Part shown: positions 34,704 to 44,414 of the stretch, piece by piece
Position numbering within the stretch: the first letter of the stretch is position 1
How the letters are laid out: each line of letters opens with the position of its first letter
DNA from: Burkholderiales bacterium
GTDB lineage: Bacteria; Pseudomonadota; Gammaproteobacteria; Burkholderiales; Burkholderiaceae_C
DNA: 54,465 bases
Assembly (NCBI GenBank): GCA_016213325.1
Contig: JACRAY010000025.1
Coordinates: 1-54,465, forward strand
Reading direction: 5' to 3'
Program-made: the position numbers and the translations under genes
Notes under the pieces: model-generated
Database searches by the model: none
The model's input: the letters and a program-made list of their open reading frames with translations, nothing else
Told to the model about the DNA's origin: nothing

Positions 34704-35416
34704 TTCACCAACACCAGTTTCTGGTACAGGCCACCGAACCACGTCCGCTTGGCAACGGACGCGGGCTTCATCCCGGCCGGCAGGAAGTCCAGGACCTCGT
34801 GGTTCCACAGGTCCATGGCATACGGCTCGAGCCGGCGGAACACCCCGGTCATCAGCAGGCGCAAGGGGTGCCAGGCGCGCGGCCGGTGGTAGTCGACGAT
34901 CACGATGCGCCCGCCCGGCCTGCACACACGCATGGCCTCGGCCAGCGTTGCGCGGCGCACGTGCTCGGGTTGCTCGTGCAACAGGAAGAACAGCAGCACC
35001 TGGTCGTAGTGCGCGCCCGGGCAGGCCAGTGACGACGAGTCGCCGTGCAGCAGCGCCACGCGCTCGTCAGGGGGCATCTTCTGCGAGAGGTTGCGCAACT
35101 GGATGGGCAGGATGTCGACGATGTCGAGGCTCGCATCCGGGGCCAGGCGTTGGCGCAGCTTCGGCGTGAGGTTGCCGTACACGCAGGCGAGCTGCAGCAC
35201 CTTGCCCTGGATCTGGGCGGCGCCAAGGTCGTCCAGCGCGGCGTCGCGCAGGCGGCTGTAGTTGCCGAACAGGATGGCGTTGACCAGCCATTCGCGCTCG
35301 AAGACCTGCACGGCCTTGGGATGCACGTAGGCCCACCAGTAGGTCTGGTCCAGGTACTTCGGGATGGCCAGCGGGGGCGCGGGCAGTGCGGACTCGAACG
35401 GGGGCGGTGGCGACAT
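34700..35416 (-). CDS. rquA: RquA-like rhodoquinone biosynthesis protein
   Basis: A 238-aa protein of the SAM-methyltransferase fold. Residues 24-58 (QTYWWAYVHP...LFGNYSRLRDAA) and VIVDYHRP (172-179) are features I associate with RquA. The usual Gly-rich SAM motif is replaced by LQLACVYGNLTPKL (74-87). RquA converts ubiquinone to rhodoquinone, reportedly taking the amino group from SAM. The low-potential product suits fumarate reduction, and the next genes are frdABCD, overlapping this one. AAGGAG lies 8 nt before the ATG. A generic UbiE/UbiG-like methyltransferase is the alternative. Confidence 0.85.
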   Translation of the reverse strand: MSPPPPFESALPAPPLAIPKYLDQTYWWAYVHPKAVQVFEREWLVNAILFGNYSRLRDAALDDLGAAQIQGKVLQLACVYGNLTPKLRQRLAPDASLDIVDILPIQLRNLSQKMPPDERVALLHGDSSSLACPGAHYDQVLLFFLLHEQPEHVRRATLAEAMRVCRPGGRIVIVDYHRPRAWHPLRLLMTGVFRRLEPYAMDLWNHEVLDFLPAGMKPASVAKRTWFGGLYQKLVLVK

Positions 35417-35444
35417 GCGGGCGGCTCCTTGGGCTTCATGCCTC

Positions 35445-35493
35445 GATGCCCAATCTAAGGAGCCCGGCCCTGCCACGGGTTGCGGAAGATCAA
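35445..35493 (-). promoter_or_regulatory. FNR/Anr-like class II promoter of the rquA-frd operon
   Basis: Reading on the minus strand, TTGAT-CTTC-CGCAA (35493-35480) has one perfect and one degenerate half of the FNR consensus TTGAT-N4-ATCAA. TAGATT (35457-35452) is a fair -10. If transcription starts at 35445, the site is centred at -41.5, the standard position for FNR-activated class II promoters. Confidence 0.6.
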
Positions 35494-35525
35494 CTCCGGG
35501 CGAGTGAGGCGCTACCATCCCCGTG

Positions 35526-36269
35526 ATGCGTTTCGACGTGGTCACACTGTTCCCCGAGTTGTTCGAGCCTTTCCTGAAGGTCGGCGTGACGCGCCGCGCC
35601 TTCGAGTCGGGGCAGGTTGAAGTGAAGTTGTGGAACCTACGCGACTTTGCCGAAGGCACCTACCGCCGCGTGGACGACAGGCCCTTCGGCGGCGGCCCGG
35701 GCATGGTGATGCTGGCCGAGCCGCTGGCGCGCTGCATCGCCGCCGCCAGGGCCGACCGGGTGGGCACCGTGCCGGTGGTCCTGTTCTCGCCGGTCGGGCA
35801 GCGCATCGACCATGCGCTGGTCGAAGGCTGGTCGGCGGGCGCGGGCGCCATCCTCGTATGCGGCCGCTACGAAGGCATCGACCAGCGCTTCATCGACCGC
35901 CACGTCGACGTGCAGCTGAGCCTGGGCGACTTCGTGCTGTCGGGGGGTGAAATTGCCGCCATGGCGCTGCTGGACGCCGTGGCACGGCTGCAGCCGGGCG
36001 TGCTGAACGACCAGGGCAGCCACCAGGAAGACAGCTTCAACCCGGCCCTGGACGGCCTGCTGGACTGCCCGCACTACACCCGGCCCGAGGAGTGGCAGGG
36101 CGAAAAGGTGCCTGCTGCCCTGCTGTCGGGGCACCATGCCCAGATCGAGCGCTGGCGGCGCGAGAGGCGGCTGGAGGTGACCGCCCGCCACCGCCCGGAC
36201 CTGCTGGGGGTGGCCCGTGGCAAGGGCCTCCTCACCCCGGCTGACGAAGCTTTCCTGTCCAAGCTATAA
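35526..36269 (+). CDS. trmD: tRNA (guanine37-N1)-methyltransferase TrmD
   Basis: A 247-aa SPOUT-class enzyme that methylates G37 of tRNAs to prevent frameshifting. It opens MRFDVVTLFPELFEPF, has DDRPFGGGPGMVM, the knot/SAM segments VCGRYEGIDQRF and LSLGDFVLSGGE, and the C-terminal HYTRPEEWQG and PAALLSGHHAQIERWRR. ATG at 35526 is preferred to an adjoining GTG. Normally it follows rimM; here rimM ends about 10.5 kb upstream, so trmD must use a promoter in the 109-bp gap shared with rquA. Confidence 0.96.
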   Translation: MRFDVVTLFPELFEPFLKVGVTRRAFESGQVEVKLWNLRDFAEGTYRRVDDRPFGGGPGMVMLAEPLARCIAAARADRVGTVPVVLFSPVGQRIDHALVEGWSAGAGAILVCGRYEGIDQRFIDRHVDVQLSLGDFVLSGGEIAAMALLDAVARLQPGVLNDQGSHQEDSFNPALDGLLDCPHYTRPEEWQGEKVPAALLSGHHAQIERWRRERRLEVTARHRPDLLGVARGKGLLTPADEAFLSKL

Positions 36270-36352
36270 TTCCTGGTTCCCCGATCCTCTACCCGGCCCC
36301 CTGAATGTCTTCAGGGCACAGCGTAGCCCGGCACGATCGACTCAAGGCAGCC

Positions 36353-36739
36353 ATGAACCTGATCGAAACCCTCGAACAAGAGGAAATCGCCCGCCTGGGC
36401 AAGAAAATCCCCGAATTCGCCCCCGGCGACACCGTGATCGTCTCGGTGAGCGTCGTCGAAGGCACCCGCAAGCGCGTACAGGCCTACGAAGGCGTGGTCA
36501 TCGCCAAGCGCAACCGCGGCCTGAACAGCGCCTTCACGGTGCGCAAGATCTCCAGCGGCGAAGGCGTGGAGCGTACCTTCCAGACCTACAGCCCGCTGAT
36601 CGCCGGCATCGAGGTCAAGCGCCGCGGCGACGTGCGCCGCGCCAAGCTGTACTACCTGCGCGAGCGTTCCGGCAAGTCGGCCCGCATCAAGGAAAAGCTG
36701 GCCCACCACAACAAGCAGGCCGCGGCCGCCGCCGAGTAA
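36353..36739 (+). CDS. rplS: 50S ribosomal protein L19
   Basis: A 128-aa protein at the interface of the 30S and 50S subunits. It opens [20 protein letters not shown] and contains [41 protein letters not shown] and [20 protein letters not shown], all universal for L19. It follows trmD after 83 bp. A Rho-independent terminator lies directly after it, so the trmD-rplS transcript ends here. Confidence 0.96.
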   Translation: MNLIETLEQEEIARLGKKIPEFAPGDTVIVSVSVVEGTRKRVQAYEGVVIAKRNRGLNSAFTVRKISSGEGVERTFQTYSPLIAGIEVKRRGDVRRAKLYYLRERSGKSARIKEKLAHHNKQAAAAAE

Positions 36740-36761
36740 AGGCGGGCCCGCCCCGCCCGGA

Positions 36762-36795
36762 AGCCGCCGCCGGCTCGCGCCTGCGGCGGTTTTTT
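36762..36795 (+). terminator. Rho-independent terminator after rplS
   Basis: CCGCCGC (36764-36770) pairs with GCGGCGG (36783-36789) and is followed by six T (36790-36795). It lies 25 bp after the rplS stop and 8 bp before the NUDIX gene. Confidence 0.8.
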
Positions 36796-36802
36796 CATTT
36801 CC

Positions 36803-37519
36803 ATGATGAAGCCCATCGACCCCTCCACGCCGCCGGACACCCCGCTGTCGAAGTTGCCCGACTTCGACCCGCGGACCTTTCCCGTGGCCGGGGTCGACGT
36901 GCACCTGCCCGCCGTGCAGGCCGGGGCGCTGGCGCCCGATGCGATGCGCAGGCGCTTCACCGACCCGCCGGCGTGGGAGCCCGAAGTGCGGGCCGAACCC
37001 AAGTTCGCCGACCGCCAGGTGGCGCAGGCCTCGGTGCTGGTGCCCATCGTGCTGCGGGAGCGGCCCACGGTGATCCTGACCGAGCGCACGACCCACCTGT
37101 CGACGCATTCGGGCCAGGTCGCCTTTCCGGGCGGGCGACGCGACGACACCGACCGCGACGCGGCTCACACGGCCTTGCGCGAGGCCGAGGAAGAAATCGG
37201 GTTGGCGCCGGGACTGGCCGAGGTGATCGGGATGCTGCCGACCTACACCACGGGTACGCGCTTCGTCGTCACGCCGGTCATCGCGCTGGTTCGCCCCGAC
37301 TACCGCCTCGCCATCAACGAACACGAAGTGGCCGATGCTTTCGAGGTGCCGCTCGACTTCCTGATGAACCCGGCGCACCACCGCCGCCACCGCGTCGAAT
37401 GGGCGGGCGTTTCGCGCGAGTGGTTCTCCATGCCGTACATGGAAGGCAGTACCGAAAGGTTCATCTGGGGGGCCACCGCGGGCATGCTGCGCAACCTCTA
37501 CCGCTTCCTGGTCGCGTAA
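36803..37519 (+). CDS. NUDIX hydrolase, CoA pyrophosphatase-like
   Basis: A 238-aa protein. The CoA-specific pre-motif ILTERTTHLSTHSGQVAFPGG leads into the Nudix helix TALREAEEEIGL, near residues 90-130. Such enzymes cut CoA or its derivatives into 3',5'-ADP and phosphopantetheine. The GG to REAEEE spacing fits the NUDT7/8 branch. Two ATGs in tandem (36803, 36806) are possible starts. The long Pro-rich N-terminus is not part of the catalytic domain. Confidence 0.85.
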   Translation: MMKPIDPSTPPDTPLSKLPDFDPRTFPVAGVDVHLPAVQAGALAPDAMRRRFTDPPAWEPEVRAEPKFADRQVAQASVLVPIVLRERPTVILTERTTHLSTHSGQVAFPGGRRDDTDRDAAHTALREAEEEIGLAPGLAEVIGMLPTYTTGTRFVVTPVIALVRPDYRLAINEHEVADAFEVPLDFLMNPAHHRRHRVEWAGVSREWFSMPYMEGSTERFIWGATAGMLRNLYRFLVA

Positions 37520-37567
37520 CATTCCGGAAATGACGACCCCCACGCTTGCCACTCCGTGTGCTGCGCT

Positions 37568-37603
37568 GCCCCCCGGGGGGGCTTCAGCCGCCTTGAGGCG
37601 GCT
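37568..37603. repeat. Nested short palindromes before the CobD/CbiB-like gene
   Basis: GCCCCCC/GGGGGGC arms (37568-37582) and AGCCGCC-TTGA-GGCGGCT (37586-37603) form two successive hairpins. They resemble a GC-rich dispersed intergenic unit. The second hairpin is directly before the RBS region of the following gene. Confidence 0.55.
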
Positions 37604-37615
37604 CGGCGGCGGCTG

Positions 37616-38602
37616 ATGTCTTTTTTCGCCATCCTGTTCGCCCTGTTGATCGAGCAGGTGCGGCCGCTCGGGCGGGGCAACCCCATCCATGCCGGGCTGC
37701 GGGGCTGGGCGCGCTGGGCCAGCCGCAATTTCGACGCGGGTGCGCCGCACCACGGCTGGGTGGCGTGGGGCGTGGCGACGCTGGTGCCGTCGCTCGTGGT
37801 GCTGGGCATCCACTGGGCGCTGGTGCTCACGCTGGGCTGGCCGCTCGCGGTGCTGTGGAACGCGGCCATCCTGTACGTGACGCTGGGCTTCCGGCAATTC
37901 AGCCACCACTTCACCGGCATCCGCGACGCGCTCGATGCCGGCGACGAGGCGAGGGCGCGCGAACTGCTGGCGCAATGGCAGCAGGTGGACGCGAGTGAAC
38001 TGCCGCGCAGCGAGATCGTGCGGCACGTGATCGAGTTCTCGGTGCTGGCGGCGCACCGGCATGTGTTCGGCGTGCTCGCCTGGTATTCGGTGCTGGCGGC
38101 TTTCGGCCTGGGGCCGGCCGGCGCGGTGTTCTATCGCATGTGCGAGTTCGTGGCGCGCTACTGGCGTTACCGCAGCCGCATGCAGGTGCAGCCGGCCAGC
38201 GATGCGCTGCAGTCGGCCGCGTCGCGCGCCTGGGCCGCCGTCGACTGGCTGCCCGCGCGAGCGACAGCGATGGCTTTCGCCATCGTCGGCAGCTTCGAGG
38301 AAGCCATCGACGCGTGGCGCAACTATGCGCAGCGCTTCCCGAACGACAACGACGGCGTGGTTCTGGCCGCGACTTCCGGCGCGGTCAACGTCCGGCTGGG
38401 CGGTGAGGCGCTCAAGCCGGTGTATTCGCCCAACAGTTCGCAGCCTTTCTCGGCCGGCGAAGCGACGGCCGGCACGGCCAGCACGGAAGGGCGCGCCGCT
38501 GAAGTCGCGCACCTGCGCAGCATCGTCGGGCTGGTATGGCGCACGGTGGTGCTGTGGCTGGTGCTGCTGGCGCTGTTGACGCTGGCCCGGCTGCTGGGCT
38601 AG
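37616..38602 (+). CDS. CobD/CbiB-family membrane protein
   Basis: A 328-aa integral membrane protein with about four helices. It begins MSFFAILFALLIEQVRPLGRGNP and carries the family blocks FSVLAAHRHVFGVLAWYSVLAAFGLGPAGAVFYRM and AVDWLPARATAMAFAIVGSFEEAIDAWR, as in CobD (adenosylcobinamide-phosphate synthase). No other cobalamin genes are in the window, and this subgroup in Burkholderiales often stands alone, so a B12 role is uncertain. An AmpE-like role is the alternative. Confidence 0.75.
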   Translation: MSFFAILFALLIEQVRPLGRGNPIHAGLRGWARWASRNFDAGAPHHGWVAWGVATLVPSLVVLGIHWALVLTLGWPLAVLWNAAILYVTLGFRQFSHHFTGIRDALDAGDEARARELLAQWQQVDASELPRSEIVRHVIEFSVLAAHRHVFGVLAWYSVLAAFGLGPAGAVFYRMCEFVARYWRYRSRMQVQPASDALQSAASRAWAAVDWLPARATAMAFAIVGSFEEAIDAWRNYAQRFPNDNDGVVLAATSGAVNVRLGGEALKPVYSPNSSQPFSAGEATAGTASTEGRAAEVAHLRSIVGLVWRTVVLWLVLLALLTLARLLG

Positions 38603-38611
38603 CGGCCCTCG

Positions 38612-40657
<2,046 letters not shown>

Positions 40658-40712
40658 GGGGCCTCCGGGAGAGGGCCCTCATGGGCCTTGGCTGGTGCTC
40701 GACGATAGCACG

Positions 40713-41150
40713 CTAGCGCGCGTGCGACCTCGCCCACCGCACGATGTCGGCGGCGCCCATCGCCCCCGCCTGCCGTGCCACTTCCTTGCCGTTGGCGAAC
40801 AACGCCAGCGTGGGGATGCTGCGGATGTTCATGCGTGCGCCCAGCGACTGGCCCTCGTCCGTGTTGACTTTCACCACCCGCACGTGCGGCTCAAGCTGGG
40901 CCGCGGCCTGCTCGAAGGCCGGGGCCATCATGCGGCACGGGCCGCACCAGGGCGCCCAGAAGTCGACCAGCAGCGGGATGTGGCTGCGCGCCACGTGCTT
41001 GTCGAACGCAGCCTCATCGAGTTCGACCGGGTGCCCGGTGAACAGGGGCTGGTGGCACTGCCCGCAGGCCGGCGCCTTGGCGAGGTCATCCGCGCGAACG
41101 CGATTGGTGGTGTGGCAGTGCGGGCAGACGATGTGGAGTGACTCGGCCAT
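40713..41150 (-). CDS. trxC: Thioredoxin 2 (TrxC)
   Basis: A 145-aa thiol-disulfide reductase. It has the extra N-terminal zinc finger with Cys9, Cys12, Cys29 and Cys32 that distinguishes TrxC from TrxA, then the active site WCGPC (Cys69/Cys72) and the cis-Pro segment SIPTLALFANG. TrxC is typically induced by oxidative stress and regulated by OxyR; no OxyR site was recognised. It follows rsgA by 2 bp on the same strand. Confidence 0.93.
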   Translation of the reverse strand: MAESLHIVCPHCHTTNRVRADDLAKAPACGQCHQPLFTGHPVELDEAAFDKHVARSHIPLLVDFWAPWCGPCRMMAPAFEQAAAQLEPHVRVVKVNTDEGQSLGARMNIRSIPTLALFANGKEVARQAGAMGAADIVRWARSHAR

Positions 41151-41152
41151 GC

Positions 41153-42040
41153 TCAGTACTTGGGGGCGGACAGTTCCGCAAACAAGTCCGAGTAGATCCG
41201 GTAGCGGTTGGGCGTGATGGCGGAGCCGGCCACGGCCATCACGCCGCAGCCCGGCTCGTGCAGGTGCGTGCAGTTGTAGAACTTGCAGTTGGCCACGTGC
41301 GGCTTCAGGTCTGGCATCAGCGCCGGCAGCTGCATCGGGTCGATGTGGTGCAGGCCGAATTCCTGGAAGCCCGGCGAATCGATCAGGGCCGTGGTGCGCT
41401 CGGCATCCACCCAGTACCAGGTGGTGCTGGTCGTGGTGTGGCGGCCCGAGGCCAGCGCCTGCGAGATGGCGCCGGTCACGGCCTGCGCCTGCGGCACCAG
41501 CAGGTTGATGAGCGTGCTCTTGCCCGCGCCGGAAGGCCCGAGCACCAGCGTCGCCTTGCCCCGCAGGCGCTTCATCAGCTGCTCGCGGTCGACGTCCTTC
41601 GACAGCCGCAGCGACAGCGGCAACACGCCGTAGCCCATCTGCTGGTAGGGCAGCAGCTTGGTCCACGCGCGCTCGAACGGCTCGACCAGGTCGCTCTTGT
41701 TCAGCGCGATCAGCGGCTGGATGTGCTCGGCTTCCGCCGCGATCAGCGCGCGGGCCAGTTGCGACTCGGAGAAGTCGGGTTCAGCCGAGACCAGCAGCAG
41801 CACTTGGTCGATGTTGGCGGCAAACGACTTGGTGCGGACTTCGTCCTGCCGGTAGAACAGGTTGCGCCTCTCTTCCACCTTCTCGATCGCGCCTTCGTCG
41901 CCGGTGGGGTGCCACTTGACGCGGTCGCCCACCACCGCGTGGTTCTTCTTGCCGCGCGGGTGGCACAGCAGGCGCTCGCCGGTGGGCGTCTCGACCAGCA
42001 CGTGCCGGCCGTGGCTGGCAACCACCAGGCCCTGGGTCAT
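41153..42040 (-). CDS. rsgA: Ribosome small subunit-dependent GTPase A (RsgA)
   Basis: A 295-aa circularly permuted GTPase that aids late 30S maturation. The order is G4 NKSD (114-117), then G1 GPSGAGKS (168-175), then G3 DSPG, as expected for the permuted fold. An N-terminal OB-fold precedes it, and a C-terminal zinc knuckle CKFYNCTHLHEPGC follows. The ATG overlaps the phhB stop (ATGA), giving coupling. Confidence 0.95.
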   Translation of the reverse strand: MTQGLVVASHGRHVLVETPTGERLLCHPRGKKNHAVVGDRVKWHPTGDEGAIEKVEERRNLFYRQDEVRTKSFAANIDQVLLLVSAEPDFSESQLARALIAAEAEHIQPLIALNKSDLVEPFERAWTKLLPYQQMGYGVLPLSLRLSKDVDREQLMKRLRGKATLVLGPSGAGKSTLINLLVPQAQAVTGAISQALASGRHTTTSTTWYWVDAERTTALIDSPGFQEFGLHHIDPMQLPALMPDLKPHVANCKFYNCTHLHEPGCGVMAVAGSAITPNRYRIYSDLFAELSAPKY

Positions 42041-42336
42041 CCGGCGAGCAGCGCGTCGACCTTGGCCGCTGCCGCGAAGTCGCTGTCGGAGATGCCGCCC
42101 ACGTCGTGCGTGTTGAAGCGCACCACGCAGCGGCTGTAGTGCACCGACAGGTCGGGGTGGTGGTCCTGCGCGTGGGCGATGAAGGCGACCGCGTTCACGA
42201 AGGCCATCACCTCGTAGTAGTCCTCGAAGTGGAAGGTCTTCTCGATGGCGACGTCCTTGCCGTCGCCGGCGAGCTTCCAGCCGTCGGCCTTGGCCAGCCG
42301 CGACACGATCTCGGTGGGGTTCAGCGCTTTCCTCAT
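42037..42336 (-). CDS. phhB: Pterin-4-alpha-carbinolamine dehydratase
   Basis: A 99-aa enzyme regenerating tetrahydrobiopterin-type cofactors. The motif DHHPDLSVHYSRC, with its histidines, is the family signature, and the N-terminal DGWKLAGDGKDVAIEKTF is also typical. No aromatic amino acid hydroxylase is nearby. The protein can also bind HNF1-type partners in animals, but that is irrelevant here. It is coupled to the M48 protease upstream and to rsgA downstream by ATGA overlaps. Confidence 0.93.
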   Translation of the reverse strand: MRKALNPTEIVSRLAKADGWKLAGDGKDVAIEKTFHFEDYYEVMAFVNAVAFIAHAQDHHPDLSVHYSRCVVRFNTHDVGGISDSDFAAAAKVDALLAG

Positions 42337-43601
42337 GCCGCAGCTCCTGGCTGGATGCGCGCCAGCCGCTCGGAGGCCGGCGGGTGCGAGTAGTAGAACC
42401 TGACGAATACCGGGTCGGGGGTGAGCGTGGCCGCGTTGTCCTCGTGCAGCTTCAGCAGCGCGCTGCCCAGGTGCGCGCCGTCGGTCTGCTGCGCGGCGAA
42501 AGCGTCGGCCTCGAACTCGTGCTTGCGCGAGAACTGCGCCATGACCGGCGAGATGAAGTAGCTGAACACCGGCACCGCCAGCATGAAGAGCAGCAGCGCC
42601 AGTGCGTCGTTGGGCGCGGACAGGTTGGGTTGCACGCCCAGCCCCGCATAGAACCAGGTGCGCGACGCCAGCCAGCCGAGCAGGGCGAAGCCGGCAAGGC
42701 TCAGCGCGAACATCAGCACGATGCGCTTGGCGATGTGGCGGTGCTTGAAGTGGCCCAGCTCGTGGGCCAGCACGGCGTCGACTTCGTCGGGCGACAGCTT
42801 GGCCAGCAGCGTGTCGTAGAACACCACGCGCTTGGCGGGGCCGAAGCCGGTGAAGTACGCGTTGCCGTGCGCACTGCGCTTGCTGCCGTCCATCACGAAC
42901 AGGCCCTTGGCCGCGAAGCCGCAGCGGCGCATCAGCTCGGTCACGCGCGCCTTGAGCACCTCGTCTTCCAGCGGCTTGAACTTGTTGAAGATCGGTGCGA
43001 TGAAGGTGGGGTAGATCACCAGCAGCAACAGGTTGAAGCCCATCCACACGGTCCATGCCCAGAGCCACCACCATTCGCCCGCGGCACCCATCAGCCACAG
43101 GATCAGCCAGGCGATCGGCGCGCCTATGGCCAGGCCCAGCAGCACGCCCTTGGCCATGTCGGCGAGCCACAAGCCGAAGGTCATCTTGTTGAAACCGAAC
43201 CGTTCTTCCAGCACGAAGGTGTGGTACAGGCTGAAGGGAAGCTCGAGCAGGCCGCCGATGAGCGCGAACGAGCCCAGCAGGGCGAGTTGCTGCCACATGC
43301 CGGGTCCTATCCACGCCATCAGCGCCTGGTTCAGCGCGTCCAGCCCGCCCAGCAAGGTCCAGCCCAGCAGCACGGCAGCGCCGAAGGCCGTCTCGGCCAG
43401 ACCGAGCCGTGCCTTGGCAATGGTGTAGCCGGCGGCTTTCTGGTGCGCAGCCAGCGAGACCTTGCTGGCGAATGCAGCCGGCACAGTGTCGCGGTGGCTC
43501 GCGACGTGCTTCACCTGCCGGCCGGCCAGCCAGAATTTGACGAGCAGCCCTGCCAGCAGGAAAGCGGCGAAGGCCAAGGTCAACGTGTACGCCTCTGTCA
43601 T
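42333..43601 (-). CDS. M48-family metallopeptidase (CAAX protease/Ste24-like)
   Basis: A 422-aa membrane protease. The zinc site HELGH is at residues 280-284, with the third-ligand motif HEFEADAFAA further on. Seven or so membrane helices are predicted, and the family blocks ELPFSLYHTFVLEERFGFNKMT and NAYFTGFG are present. Prokaryotic relatives handle membrane protein quality control. It is the first gene of the operon M48-phhB-rsgA-trxC. It is divergent from orn, 35 bp between starts. Confidence 0.9.
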   Translation of the reverse strand: MTEAYTLTLAFAAFLLAGLLVKFWLAGRQVKHVASHRDTVPAAFASKVSLAAHQKAAGYTIAKARLGLAETAFGAAVLLGWTLLGGLDALNQALMAWIGPGMWQQLALLGSFALIGGLLELPFSLYHTFVLEERFGFNKMTFGLWLADMAKGVLLGLAIGAPIAWLILWLMGAAGEWWWLWAWTVWMGFNLLLLVIYPTFIAPIFNKFKPLEDEVLKARVTELMRRCGFAAKGLFVMDGSKRSAHGNAYFTGFGPAKRVVFYDTLLAKLSPDEVDAVLAHELGHFKHRHIAKRIVLMFALSLAGFALLGWLASRTWFYAGLGVQPNLSAPNDALALLLFMLAVPVFSYFISPVMAQFSRKHEFEADAFAAQQTDGAHLGSALLKLHEDNAATLTPDPVFVRFYYSHPPASERLARIQPGAAA

Positions 43602-43636
43602 CCCGTGAATGATAGGCGTTGGGCGACAATCGATGG

Positions 43637-44212
43637 ATGCCTGTTGCCGACACCCCTGCCACCCTGGCGAAGAACGAACACAACCTGATCTGGCTCGACT
43701 GTGAGATGACGGGGCTGGACCCCGACCGCGATCGCATCATCGAGATAGCCGTCATAGCCACCAGCCCCGACCTGACGATGCGCGTCGAAGGCCCGTCGCT
43801 CGTGATCCACCAGTCCGACGCCCAGCTGGAGCTGATGGACGCGTGGAACCGCAGCACGCACGGCAAGAGCGGCCTCACCGACAAGGTGAAGGCGTCGACC
43901 CTGGGCGAGCAGGAGGCCGAGCAGCAGGTGCTGGACTTCATCTCGCAGTTCGTCGGCAAGCAGCAGAGCCCGCTGTGCGGCAACAGCGTCGGCCAGGACC
44001 GGCGCTTCCTCGTGAAGTACATGCCGCGGCTGGAGGCGTTCTTCCACTATCGCAACCTCGACGTGAGCACGCTGAAGGAACTGGCCCGGCGCTGGCGGCC
44101 GGACGTCTACAACTCGTTCAAGAAGCGGCAGCAGCATACGGCGCTGGCGGATGTGGAGGAATCGATCGATGAACTGGTGCATTACCGGGAGCAGTTCCTA
44201 AAACTGGGCTGA
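43637..44212 (+). CDS. orn: Oligoribonuclease (DEDDh exonuclease)
   Basis: A 191-aa enzyme that degrades 2-5 nt RNAs (and pGpG) to mononucleotides, essential in many bacteria. DEDDh motifs: Asp21 and Glu23 in [13 protein letters not shown], Asp in [11 protein letters not shown], and His/Asp in [10 protein letters not shown]. Start MPVADT is preferred; an ATG 4 nt earlier is out of frame. It is monocistronic and followed by a strong hairpin with a T-run. Confidence 0.95.
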   Translation: MPVADTPATLAKNEHNLIWLDCEMTGLDPDRDRIIEIAVIATSPDLTMRVEGPSLVIHQSDAQLELMDAWNRSTHGKSGLTDKVKASTLGEQEAEQQVLDFISQFVGKQQSPLCGNSVGQDRRFLVKYMPRLEAFFHYRNLDVSTLKELARRWRPDVYNSFKKRQQHTALADVEESIDELVHYREQFLKLG

Positions 44213-44235
44213 CGCCTGCACGAACTGGCAAAACC

Positions 44236-44244
44236 TGCGATAAT
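44236..44244 (+). promoter_or_regulatory. Extended -10 promoter of the DEAD-box helicase gene
   Basis: TGC-GATAAT is an extended -10 element (44236-44244). Transcription would begin near 44251, giving a leader of about 164 nt before the helicase ATG. No -35 match is seen. Confidence 0.45.
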
Positions 44245-44253
44245 CCATTGCTT

Positions 44254-44277
44254 GGCTGCGGACACCGCAGCCTTTTT
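44254..44277 (+). terminator. Hairpin with T-run: orn terminator or leader attenuator
   Basis: GGCTGCGG (44254-44261) pairs perfectly with CCGCAGCC (44265-44272) around ACA, followed by TTTTT (44273-44277). It is a good Rho-independent terminator for orn. It also lies at the very start of the predicted helicase leader, so it may act there. Confidence 0.75.
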
Positions 44278-44300
44278 ATCGCGCATCTGCCTTCTCACCT

Positions 44301-44370
44301 TGGCCCTGAAGGGCCAGCGAAACCACCGGTTTCGCGATCGTTGGAATGGTCGATGTTTCTTGGACCATTC
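44301..44370 (+). promoter_or_regulatory. Structured 5' leader of the DEAD-box helicase gene
   Basis: Three more hairpins follow the T-run hairpin: TGGCCC/GGGCCA (44301-44316), GCGAAACC/GGTTTCGC (44317-44335) and GAATGGTC/GACCATTC (44344-44370). They are adjacent and do not overlap. The leader lacks a good SD. A minimal ORF (ATG-TGA, 44401-44406) precedes the helicase ATG. Confidence 0.6.
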
Positions 44371-44414
44371 GAACGACGGCTACCCCGCGTGGGCGCCGCC
44401 ATGTGAGACTTTTC

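Noticed and set aside
32868..34892. 674-codon open frame on the plus strand opposite frdA
   Set aside because: It is antisense to a gene with clear, ordered FrdA motifs; long antisense frames are expected in GC-rich DNA with strong third-position bias, and it has no recognisable domain.
36311..38512. 733-codon minus-strand frame across rplS, NUDIX and CobD/CbiB-like genes
   Set aside because: It spans three well-supported plus-strand genes and a terminator, so it cannot be a real gene.
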